A stretch of DNA of 64,000 bases from Bacillota bacterium (lineage in GTDB: Bacteria > Bacillota > Clostridia > Christensenellales > Aristaeellaceae), in NCBI GenBank assembly GCA_023416585.1, contig JAEZHM010000088.1:62001-126000 (forward strand), read 5' to 3'. Within the stretch, counting starts at the first letter, position 1, and each line of letters begins with the position of its first letter. A program made the position numbers and the translations under genes. The notes beneath the pieces were generated by a model. The model made no database searches. It was not told where the DNA came from and saw only the letters and a program-made list of their open reading frames with translations. Shown one piece after another: positions 8,677-16,933 of the stretch.

Positions 8677-10176
8677 GTGACCGCGATGGGAAAAGGCAGT
8701 AAGCGAATCCTGCCTGTCTTGCTGGCTGCATGGCTTGTTATGGCCGCCTTCCCGGCCCTTGCCAGGGATGGCTTTGACACCGTCTATACGTATTCCTACG
8801 ATTATTGGGGCGATTTGCGCAAGTCCCCCGATCCTTACCGGGTGGAAACCGTTTTGACCAGCAGTCTTTTGGGGCTGGATATTCCCATGAAAGCGCCCCA
8901 GGGGTTGTTTGTGCGCGGGAACATGATTTATATCTGCGATACGGGGAACAACCGCATCCTGGAGATTGAGCGCGCCGAGGATGGCTGCCGTGTAAAGCGC
9001 ATCATCGATTCCTTTTACGGCGATACCACCCCCCTTACATTTTCCGCTCCTTATGACATATTTGTGTCGGAGGCGGGAGAGATGTTCATTTGTGATTTCA
9101 ATAATAAGCGTGTTGTGAAACTTGACAAGGATCTGAAATTCCTGCTGGCCTTCACAAGGCCTGACGATGCCACCTTTGATGCAAGCCTTTCCTTCCTGCC
9201 CATCAAGGTGGTGGCGGACAGTACGGGCCGTGCCTTTATCCTGGGCAGGAATGTGAACAAGGGCATGATCAAGTACGAAAGCGACGGCGCCTTCGCCGGG
9301 TTTATCGGGGCCAGTGATGTGAAGTTCTGGTGGTACGATTATATCTGGCGCCTTTTGTCCACCAGGGAGCAGCGGGCCCGGCAGGCCTCCTTTGTGCCTA
9401 CAGAATATGACAATCTTTTCATGGACCGTGAAAGCTTCATTTACTGCGTAACGGGGGTTTTCAGCGAAAACGAACTGATGAATGACCAGGCTAAGCCTAT
9501 CCGCCGCATCAACGGGCTGGGCTCGGACATTCTGGTAAAAAACGGTACTTATCCGCCTATCGGGGATCTGCAGTGGGATACATTAACCGACTACGCCGGT
9601 CCGTCCCGGTTTTCGGATATTACGGTGCTGGACAAGGATGTGTATGTCGTATCCGACAGGGTGCACGGCAGGCTTTTTGGCTATGACCAGCAGGGCAGGC
9701 TTTTGTGGGTCTTTGGCGGTGTCGGCAATATGGAGGGATATTTCCAGCGCCCCGCTGCCTTAGAGCACATGGGGGACGATTTGCTGGTACTGGACTCCAT
9801 GGAAACGAGCCTCACCATTTTTACCCCCACCCCCTACGGCAGCATGATCTATCAGGCCATACAGGAATACCGGCAGGGCAGATATGATGACTCCGTACAA
9901 AGCTGGCGGGAAGTGCTTGAGCAAAACGGCAATTATGATCTGGCTTATATCGGCATTGGCCGCGCTCTCCTTCGGCAGGACCGCTATGAGGAGGCTATGG
10001 CGTATTTCAAATTGACCAGGGACAGCAAAAATTACTCAGACGCTTTCAAGCAGTACCGAAAGAAATGGGTGGAGGAGCACAGCGCGCCTATCTTCCTTAT
10101 GTTAGCCCTTTTGATGGTGGTCCCTCCCATTGTGGGCAGGATCAAAAAGATCAAACGGGAGGTGGAGGCGGCATGA
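8677..10176 (+). CDS. NHL-repeat/TPR protein with signal peptide and C-terminal membrane anchor
   Basis: 499 residues from GTG 8677, or 496 from ATG 8686; both lie behind GGAGGAAGG and the choice is open. A signal peptide (ILPVLLAAWLVMAAFPALA) is followed by NHL-type beta-propeller blades (PQGLFVRGNMIYICDTGNNR; PYDIFVSEAGEMFICDFNNK; a later DVYVVSDRVHGRLFGYD). A TPR pair follows (about 390-450, YRQGRYDDSVQSWREVLEQN and LLRQDRYEEAMAYF), and then one membrane helix near the end (IFLMLALLMVVPPIVG) with a basic tail. Topology therefore puts propeller and TPR outside the membrane. It has no catalytic motif I recognise. Genes of this type recur next to YIP1 and DUF5696 genes, but their job is not known to me; scaffold or sensor is inference. 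It overlaps the next gene by 4 bp. Confidence 0.75.
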   Translation: MTAMGKGSKRILPVLLAAWLVMAAFPALARDGFDTVYTYSYDYWGDLRKSPDPYRVETVLTSSLLGLDIPMKAPQGLFVRGNMIYICDTGNNRILEIERAEDGCRVKRIIDSFYGDTTPLTFSAPYDIFVSEAGEMFICDFNNKRVVKLDKDLKFLLAFTRPDDATFDASLSFLPIKVVADSTGRAFILGRNVNKGMIKYESDGAFAGFIGASDVKFWWYDYIWRLLSTREQRARQASFVPTEYDNLFMDRESFIYCVTGVFSENELMNDQAKPIRRINGLGSDILVKNGTYPPIGDLQWDTLTDYAGPSRFSDITVLDKDVYVVSDRVHGRLFGYDQQGRLLWVFGGVGNMEGYFQRPAALEHMGDDLLVLDSMETSLTIFTPTPYGSMIYQAIQEYRQGRYDDSVQSWREVLEQNGNYDLAYIGIGRALLRQDRYEEAMAYFKLTRDSKNYSDAFKQYRKKWVEEHSAPIFLMLALLMVVPPIVGRIKKIKREVEAA

Positions 10177-10850
10177 CGCGCGATGTAAGCCTTCGGGAAC
10201 GGCTGACCAACAAAAACGGCTATGCCCGCTTTTTCAAAACGCTGAAATATGCCCTGTATGTGATTGTACACCCCTTTGACGGGTTTTGGGATTTGACCCA
10301 TGAAAAGCGCGGTTCCCTGGCCGCGGCCAACTTTATTGTATTTATGATGCTGCTGACAAGGATTTTGCGGCTCCAATACACCAGCTTTATGTTTATAGAT
10401 GTCTATTGGCCGCGGGTGAATATCTTTCAGCAAATCATTTCCATATTGCTGCCACTTACCGTTTTCTGCCTTGGCAACTGGGGCCTGACCACGCTGTTTG
10501 AAGGCAAGGGGCGGCTTAAGGATGTGTACATGGGCACAGCCTATGCCTTGACTCCCACCGTATTGCTGCAGCTGCCAATGATCGTATTGAGCAATGTCAT
10601 TACGATCGATGAAGGCGCGTTTTACATGGTTCTGGATTGGGTGTCGCTGATCTTAACCGGATTCCTGATTCTTATCGCCATGATGATGATCCATGATTAC
10701 AGCTTTGGCAAAACCATTCTTTTTACAGCGATGTCCATTTTCAGCATGCTGGTGATCGTCTTTTTGATCCTGCTGTTCTTCAATCTGGTCATTAACGGGA
10801 TCAACTATTTCGTATCGCTGTACCGTGAAATCACATTCAGGCTTTATTGA
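10173..10850 (+). CDS. YIP1-family integral membrane protein
   Basis: 225 residues, starting at ATG 10173, which overlaps the stop of the NHL/TPR gene (ATGA) and follows GGGAGGTGGAGG. An amphipathic N-terminus (FFKTLKYALYVIVHPFDGFWDL) precedes about five membrane helices. The FWDL-then-helices pattern and the GTAYALTPTVLLQLP segment fit bacterial YIP1-domain proteins. The role of bacterial YIP1 proteins is largely undefined. Here it is translationally coupled to a sugar-import cluster, which suggests it helps assemble or modulate the surface complex (inference). Confidence 0.75.
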   Translation: MTRDVSLRERLTNKNGYARFFKTLKYALYVIVHPFDGFWDLTHEKRGSLAAANFIVFMMLLTRILRLQYTSFMFIDVYWPRVNIFQQIISILLPLTVFCLGNWGLTTLFEGKGRLKDVYMGTAYALTPTVLLQLPMIVLSNVITIDEGAFYMVLDWVSLILTGFLILIAMMMIHDYSFGKTILFTAMSIFSMLVIVFLILLFFNLVINGINYFVSLYREITFRLY

Positions 10851-10868
10851 CGAAAGGAGAGGCTGCGT

Positions 10869-13436
10869 ATGAATAAGCGGGTTTGGGTTACGCGCGCCCT
10901 CTTAGGCGTCCTATTGCTCGCCGGGCTTGCTGCGCTTGCTGTTTTTGTCCTCATTCCGCTGTTTTACACCGGCACGGAAGGGGATAATGGCGCCATACGT
11001 GTGTATGGCTATTCGGAAGGTGAAAAGGTATACACGCTGGAGAACGACCGCCTGCTATTTGCTTTGGACCCGGTTACCACACATTTTACTGTTACCCAGA
11101 AGGACAACGGCCATGTTTGGTATTCCAATCCGCCTAAAGCGGACAGCGATCCCCTGGCCCTGCCGGCAGACAAGGCTAACCTTATGTCCACCCTGTCCAT
11201 TGTATTTAGCACCGTCAACGGCGTGAATACGCTGTTTAACAACTATACCTACAGCATTGAAAAGGGGATTTATGAAATCGAGCCCGGAGATGGGTTTATC
11301 AAGGTGAAATACTCCCTTGGCAAGGTAAACAAAACCTTTATGATCCCCATCGCCATCACGGAAGCCCGCCTCAATACATTCCTTGCCAAAATGGAGAAGA
11401 ACGAATCCAAGCAGACAAAGGAGTATTACCGTAAATATGATATAGGCAAGCTGCGCGCCACGGATAATAAGGAGGAACTGCTTAAAAACTATCCCGACCT
11501 TAACACGGAGCCGGTATACATTTTAAGGGACGGCACCGCCGATTATTTGAAGAAGCGGGTGGAAGGCTTCTTTGAAAAAGCCGGGTATACCTTCGAGGAC
11601 TATAATTTCGACATGTCCCGCACAAGCGCATCTTCCGCAACCGACAAGCCTGTATTCAACGTGGCCCTCCTCTATCGCCTGGAGGGCGGCGATCTTGTGG
11701 TGGATGTTCCCTATGAGGAGATCGAGTATAAGGCCAGCTATCCCATCACAAAACTTACGCTGCTGCCCAACTTTGGCGCGGGCGGCACCGCGGATGACGG
11801 GTTCATGCTGGTGCCGGAAGGCGGCGGGGCTTTGATCCGCTTCAACAACGGCAAGCTGGCGCAAAACACTTATTACTCCAACATCTACGGCTGGGACTAT
11901 GCCACCACGCGCAAGACCGTGGTAAGCGAAACACGATCGGCTTTTCCGGTATTCGGCGTCTCCTTGAACGATTCCGCCTTTCTTTGCATCATGGAAGACG
12001 GTGCGGGCAGCGCCGGCGTTGCGGCAGATATATCGGGGCGTTACAACAGCTACAATACCATCAGCGCCACATATACGCTTTTGCATTCCGACTTCTTTGA
12101 CGTGACAAATAAATCCAATCAGCCGGTGCTGGTGTATGAAAGCTCCCTGCCGCAGGGCTTCATCCGCCAGCGCTACCGCTTTGCTAAAACACGCGGCTAT
12201 GTGGCTATGGCCAGCGCATACCAGAAATATCTGCTGGAAAAATATCCGTCCCTTGCACTGAAAGAGGATGCATTCCCCCCTGTTTTGATAGAGATTGTAG
12301 GCGCTGTAGACAAAATGCTCCAGCGGGTGGGGCTGCCAACCTCCGTGCCGTATAAGCTGACTACCCATCAAGAGGCAAGGGAAATGCTCACTGCCCTTTC
12401 GGAAGCGGGCATCAAAAACCTTTCCGTAAAATATGCCGGTTTTTTAAACGGCGGCATCAGGCAAAAAGTATTGAACAAAGCCACTTTGCTTCCCGATCTT
12501 GGCAGTGAGGCGGATTTTTTAAGCCTAACCGAATACTGCAATGATAACGGCATGGATCTTTACCTGGACGGCGTAGTCCAGTTTGCTTATGACAGCGGCC
12601 CGCTGGATGGGTTTATGGCTTTCCGCGACGCCGCGAAATACACCACCCGGGAGGAAGTGGAATTAAGGGAGTATTCCACCATCTGGTACGGCACCGATCC
12701 ATTGGACACACCCTACTTTCTTGTAAAGCCGGCCTTGGTGCCCATCTATACGCAGACACTCGCGCAAGCTGCCGCAAAATACGGGGCCAGGGGCGTCAGC
12801 TTCCGGGATATGGGATTTCTTCTGTCTTCGGATTTTAATCCCAAAGAACCCGTGACCCGTGACCAGAACATGATGAAACAGCAGTCGGCTTTGAAAGCAG
12901 TCAAGGCCGGAGGCCAAAAGATTTTGATCAATGCCGGCAACGAATATGCTCTGGCATATGCCGACCTTGTATCCAATATGGATCTTCGCGGCTCGCCCTA
13001 CAGCATTCTGGATGAGCATGTTCCCTTTTACCAGATGGCGCTCCACGGCTATGTCCGCTATACCGGAGAAGCGCTGAATATGGCCGGCGATTTTGAGGAA
13101 GAGCTTCTCAATTCCGCGGAAACAGGCGCGGGGCTAAGCTTTACCTTTATCAAGGCGGAGGCCTCCATACTTCAGGACACCCTCTACACGCAATACCATG
13201 GCGCTTCCTTCTCCCAATGGTTTGAAAAGGCAAAGGACATCTGTCAAAAGTATAACGAGGAATTGGGCGGGCTGTTTGATCAGCCCATCGTTAGCCATGA
13301 ACGGCTTGATAACAAGGTAACCATCACCGCCTATCGGGATGGCACGAAGGTATATGTAAACTACGGCGGACAGCAAGCTGTTGTGGATGGTGTTGTTCTT
13401 GCGCCGCGCAGCTACAAGGCGAAAGGGGTGAAGTAG
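10869..13436 (+). CDS. DUF5696-type surface protein, possible glycosidase-like fold
   Basis: 855 residues, ATG 10869 after GAAAGGAGAGG. One N-terminal membrane helix (about 9-32) anchors a long extracellular part. The first about 450 residues are strand-rich with aromatic-rich turns (FTVTQKDNGHVWYSNPP). From about 470 on, the alternating helix/strand pattern of a (beta/alpha)8 barrel appears, with acidic or aromatic strand ends such as DLYLDGVVQFAYD, GVSFRDMGFLLSSDF and SILDEHVPFYQMALHG. A beta-domain followed by a barrel is the layout of several retaining glycoside hydrolase families, but I cannot assign one. The family is recalled as DUF5696 by size, context and architecture. It lies between the two importer gene pairs of the xylan locus and is probably a surface carbohydrate-active or binding protein. 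Confidence 0.7.
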   Translation: MNKRVWVTRALLGVLLLAGLAALAVFVLIPLFYTGTEGDNGAIRVYGYSEGEKVYTLENDRLLFALDPVTTHFTVTQKDNGHVWYSNPPKADSDPLALPADKANLMSTLSIVFSTVNGVNTLFNNYTYSIEKGIYEIEPGDGFIKVKYSLGKVNKTFMIPIAITEARLNTFLAKMEKNESKQTKEYYRKYDIGKLRATDNKEELLKNYPDLNTEPVYILRDGTADYLKKRVEGFFEKAGYTFEDYNFDMSRTSASSATDKPVFNVALLYRLEGGDLVVDVPYEEIEYKASYPITKLTLLPNFGAGGTADDGFMLVPEGGGALIRFNNGKLAQNTYYSNIYGWDYATTRKTVVSETRSAFPVFGVSLNDSAFLCIMEDGAGSAGVAADISGRYNSYNTISATYTLLHSDFFDVTNKSNQPVLVYESSLPQGFIRQRYRFAKTRGYVAMASAYQKYLLEKYPSLALKEDAFPPVLIEIVGAVDKMLQRVGLPTSVPYKLTTHQEAREMLTALSEAGIKNLSVKYAGFLNGGIRQKVLNKATLLPDLGSEADFLSLTEYCNDNGMDLYLDGVVQFAYDSGPLDGFMAFRDAAKYTTREEVELREYSTIWYGTDPLDTPYFLVKPALVPIYTQTLAQAAAKYGARGVSFRDMGFLLSSDFNPKEPVTRDQNMMKQQSALKAVKAGGQKILINAGNEYALAYADLVSNMDLRGSPYSILDEHVPFYQMALHGYVRYTGEALNMAGDFEEELLNSAETGAGLSFTFIKAEASILQDTLYTQYHGASFSQWFEKAKDICQKYNEELGGLFDQPIVSHERLDNKVTITAYRDGTKVYVNYGGQQAVVDGVVLAPRSYKAKGVK

Positions 13437-13437
13437 C

Positions 13438-14340
13438 ATGTGGAGGGGCAGGCAGCTTACCATCAAGGCCCGCAGGTCCATATCGGGATACCTGTTCATA
13501 TTGCCCTTTGTCATCGGCTTTGTGTTTTTTATGGCCTGGCCGCTGTTCGACTCCTTCTACATGAGCCTTTGCGATGTGAAGCTCAGCGCCGCCGGCAAGG
13601 AACCAACATATATCGGCCTGTACAATTACATCAAAGCCTTTACCATCGACCCTGAATTCAACAGGATGCTGGTGGAAGAGCTTGGCAGAATGGCCAGCCA
13701 TTCCGTAGCCACCCTGGTGGTGGCCTTTGTCATCGCCCTTGTATTAAACCAGCGGTTCAAAGGCCGCGCGCTGGTCCGTGCCATCTTTTTCCTGCCGGTG
13801 ATCCTGGCCTCCGGCGTGCTGGTGGGCATCGAAACGAACAATACACTCCTGGCGGGCATGCAGGACATGGTGAACCAATCGGCGGGCACCATTGATATCT
13901 CCACCGAAATGCGCGCCATATTAAGGCTTACCGGCATCGGCGGCAGTGCCTTTGACATCGTATTCACGCTTATGGATTCGGTGTACGACATCGTTATCGC
14001 CTCGGGCATTCAAATCGTAGTGTTCCTTTCAGGCTTGCAAACCATATCGCCCACCCTCTACGAAGCGGCTGATGTGGAAGGATGCACCAAATGGGAAAGC
14101 TTTTGGGAGATTACCTTCCCGATCGTTTCCCCGCTGCTGGTGGTGAATATCATTTACACGATCATTGACTTTTTCATGAAATCAGATAATCAGATCATGG
14201 AGAAGATCACTGAGGAAATGGTAATCAACTTAAACTACGGCTTCAGTTCCGCCATGTCATGGATCTATTTTGCCGTGACCATCGCCTTGGTGGGCATCAG
14301 TTCCCTCATCATTTCCAGGGGGGTGCAGACGTATGAGTAA
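13438..14340 (+). CDS. Sugar ABC transporter permease (second importer, MalF type)
   Basis: 300 residues with six membrane helices, starting one base after the DUF5696 stop. The ribosome binding site (AAAGGGGTG) lies inside the upstream gene. The EAA loop is EAADVEGCTKWESFWEITFP. A longer-than-usual periplasmic loop sits at about 130-175. The 3' end overlaps the next permease by 8 bp. It is the first half of the second CUT1 pore in the xylan locus and is probably partnered by the binding protein at 15477. Confidence 0.9.
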   Translation: MWRGRQLTIKARRSISGYLFILPFVIGFVFFMAWPLFDSFYMSLCDVKLSAAGKEPTYIGLYNYIKAFTIDPEFNRMLVEELGRMASHSVATLVVAFVIALVLNQRFKGRALVRAIFFLPVILASGVLVGIETNNTLLAGMQDMVNQSAGTIDISTEMRAILRLTGIGGSAFDIVFTLMDSVYDIVIASGIQIVVFLSGLQTISPTLYEAADVEGCTKWESFWEITFPIVSPLLVVNIIYTIIDFFMKSDNQIMEKITEEMVINLNYGFSSAMSWIYFAVTIALVGISSLIISRGVQTYE

Positions 14341-15343
14341 TACTATGCCAAACAGGCGCGCACCCGACAGCTTTGTTATGCGCAACAGAAAATCCGGCGG
14401 ATACCTGCTGAAAAAAACGGTGCGGCAAAAAGTATACGGCCTGATACGGGCGCTGCTGCTGTTCGGGCTTTGTTTTATGATCCTGCAGCCCATTATGGAT
14501 AAAATATCCATCAGCTTCATGGTGGAAAACGACTTGTATGATTCCACTATCGTGGTGATCCCACGGCATTTGACGCTTGTTCATTACCAGCTTGCGTCGC
14601 AATTGATGCTCTTTGGCAAAGCCCTTATCAATACGCTATGGGTTTGTTTTGTGGTATCGGTATTTCAGATCGCGGCCTGCACGCTTACGGGCTATGGGTT
14701 TGCAAGGTTCGACTTTCCTTTAAAGCGGCTGTGGTTCGCCTGCGTAGTTCTGGTAATCATCATTCCTCCCCAAACCATTTCCTCCTCGCTATACCTTCAC
14801 TTCCGCTATTTTGACATTTTCGGCATCATCAGCGCATTAAACGGCGGCCAGAAGCTGAATCTGAGGGGTTCCGTCACGCCGTATCTCATGATGAGCCTCA
14901 CCTGCATGGGGCTGAAAAACGGGCTGTACATATACATGATCCGGCAATTTTTCGGCAGCATTCCCAAATCTCTGGAAGAAGCCGCCTATGTGGATGGATG
15001 CGGCACCTTTAAAACCTTCTGGCGGGTGATTCTGCCTGATGCCACGCCGATTTTGGTTTCCTGCTTTCTATTCTCTTTCGTATGGCAATGGACGGATGTG
15101 TTCTACTCCAATCTGTTCCTGGGCGGCTCTACCCTTTTGTCCATGCAGATTTCAGGGCTGGGCGAGCGGCTTAGCCAGTACGTATCCCTGACCCTTGGCA
15201 TGCCCGGCGGCGCATCCATGGCGTATATGCAGCAGATCATTTCCACCGGCACCCTGATGGTCATCGCGCCCCTGATCCTATTGTATATATTTGCCCAGCG
15301 CGGGTTTGTACAGAGCATAAGCCTTACGGGTATCAAAATGTAG
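14333..15343 (+). CDS. Carbohydrate ABC transporter permease (second importer, MalG type)
   Basis: 336 residues, ATG 14333, overlapping the upstream permease by 8 bp. A 36-residue hydrophilic N-terminus is followed by six helices. The EAA loop reads EAAYVDGCGTFKTFWRVILP. The insert LSALNGGQ-type loop between helices 3 and 4 (FGIISALNGGQKLNLRG) is larger than in the 7743 permease, so the two importers are not simple duplicates. It ends 133 bp before the binding-protein gene. Confidence 0.9.
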   Translation: MSNTMPNRRAPDSFVMRNRKSGGYLLKKTVRQKVYGLIRALLLFGLCFMILQPIMDKISISFMVENDLYDSTIVVIPRHLTLVHYQLASQLMLFGKALINTLWVCFVVSVFQIAACTLTGYGFARFDFPLKRLWFACVVLVIIIPPQTISSSLYLHFRYFDIFGIISALNGGQKLNLRGSVTPYLMMSLTCMGLKNGLYIYMIRQFFGSIPKSLEEAAYVDGCGTFKTFWRVILPDATPILVSCFLFSFVWQWTDVFYSNLFLGGSTLLSMQISGLGERLSQYVSLTLGMPGGASMAYMQQIISTGTLMVIAPLILLYIFAQRGFVQSISLTGIKM

Positions 15344-15476
15344 CCAGTCTTTACACGGGTCATTGCTCTTGGGCGATAGGTTCGTGCTGAATCATAAAAA
15401 AGGAGGGATGCTGTCAAAAGAGTGTTCCTGTCAACCGGTTTCCCCGCCTGCCTAAATTTGATAAGGAGGAAGTACA

Positions 15477-16844
15477 ATGAAAAGGTTCATCGCGCTGACA
15501 CTGATCGCTCTGCTGGTGCTGGGCGGAACAAGCCTCACCGCCGTTGCGGAATCGCCTTTCGAGGGTGTGGAAGTCATCCTTGATAAGGACGGCAAAGCCG
15601 TTGATCTTGGCGGAATGGAAATCATCGTTGGTGACTGGTGGACGGCCGCCGAGCAGCCCGAACCCTCCACCGCCCAGGAGGAAGCCACCGCGGAATACCG
15701 CGAATGGATCCAATCCACCTACAACTTCAAAATCAAGCGCATGGCTGTTACAGACTGGGGAACCATGCCGGAGTTTGTCACCAACTTTGCCACTACCGGC
15801 GGCCTGGAAAACTACGTGTTCCTGACCAGGCCCGGCACCCAGGCGGCGCCCATGAACAGCGGCCTGTTCTATGACCTGGCCACCCTGAACTGCCTGGATT
15901 TTTCCAAGCCCAAGTGGAACGGCGCCACCAAGGCCCTCATGACCAAGGGCGGCAGCATCTATGGCATGCGGCCCGAGACAGGCGAACCCCGCACGGGCAT
16001 TTTCTTCAACAAGCGCATGCTGGAGGAAGCAGGCGTAGATCCCGAATCCCTCTACGATATGCAGAAGGATGGCACCTGGACCTGGGAAGCCTTTGAAGCG
16101 TTGTGCAAAAAGATCAGCCGTGACACGAACAATGACGGTGTCACCGATGTATATGCCCTGTGCAGCTTCGGCCCCCACTTCCTGGGCGCAACACTGGCTT
16201 CCAATGGCGCCTGCTTTGTGAATGTTGACGAAAAAGGCAAGTATAACAATGCCACCGGCAGCGATGCCTTCCTGGAAGCAGCCAACTGGGGCGTGGAAAT
16301 TCTCAAGAACTACGAGTTTCCGCAACCCGAGGGCTCAGAGTGGAATTACTTCGAAGCCTCCTTCCAAAATGGCGCGGCCGCGATGCAGGTGCATCAGGAT
16401 TACTACGCCAGCACCCTGAACAGCAACATGGAAGACGACTACGGCTTTGTCATGTTCCCCAAGGGGCCCAGGATGGATACCTATGTCAACGTTTGGGAAG
16501 ACAACGTATCCGTTATTCCGGCCTGCTACGATGCCGACAGGGCCTGGAAGATCGCCTTTGCCTACGACCTGTTCACCAATCCCACCCCCGGCTACGATGA
16601 TACGGAAGACTGGAAGAACGGTTACTACGCCAAGTACCGCGATACCCGTGCGGTGGACGAAACCGTGACCATGATGCGCGAACCCGCCCATGCCGTTACC
16701 TGGTACAATTCTTTGATCACAGGATATGACCTGGGCCCGGACTTCTACTGGGATGTAGCCGCCAGGGCCGTGACCCCGGCGGAGAAGCTGGAATCCATGA
16801 AAGCCCAGTGGCAGGCGTATCTGGATGCCACCAACGGCAAATAG
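15477..16844 (+). CDS. Extracellular sugar-binding protein of the second xylan-locus importer
   Basis: 455 residues, ATG 15477 behind AAGGAGGAAG. A signal peptide (LTLIALLVLGGTSLTAVAES) has an AVA-type cleavage site and no cysteine, so it is not a classical lipoprotein. The mature part has the type-1 binding-protein fold (GIFFNKRMLEEAGVDPESLY; a DTNNDGVTDVYAL loop that looks calcium-binding). A hairpin and then a secreted xylanase gene follow, so the ligand is probably a xylo- or arabinoxylo-oligosaccharide (inference from context). Confidence 0.88.
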   Translation: MKRFIALTLIALLVLGGTSLTAVAESPFEGVEVILDKDGKAVDLGGMEIIVGDWWTAAEQPEPSTAQEEATAEYREWIQSTYNFKIKRMAVTDWGTMPEFVTNFATTGGLENYVFLTRPGTQAAPMNSGLFYDLATLNCLDFSKPKWNGATKALMTKGGSIYGMRPETGEPRTGIFFNKRMLEEAGVDPESLYDMQKDGTWTWEAFEALCKKISRDTNNDGVTDVYALCSFGPHFLGATLASNGACFVNVDEKGKYNNATGSDAFLEAANWGVEILKNYEFPQPEGSEWNYFEASFQNGAAAMQVHQDYYASTLNSNMEDDYGFVMFPKGPRMDTYVNVWEDNVSVIPACYDADRAWKIAFAYDLFTNPTPGYDDTEDWKNGYYAKYRDTRAVDETVTMMREPAHAVTWYNSLITGYDLGPDFYWDVAARAVTPAEKLESMKAQWQAYLDATNGK

Positions 16845-16877
16845 GCAGCAGTCCAAAAAGCAGTCAAGGTAATGGGT

Positions 16878-16903
16878 GGGATGACGGGTTTTCCTGTCAT
16901 CCC
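16878..16903 (+). promoter_or_regulatory. Intercistronic hairpin between binding protein and xylanase
   Basis: An 11-bp stem (GGGATGACGGG against CCTGTCATCCC, one G-T pair) with a TTTT loop lies 34 bp after the binding-protein stop. No T-run follows, so it is more likely an mRNA 3'-end stabiliser or partial attenuator than a full terminator. Such hairpins often set the high ratio of binding protein to downstream products. Confidence 0.5.
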
Positions 16904-16933
16904 GCCTAAAGTGCAGGAAGGGGGAGATTCACT

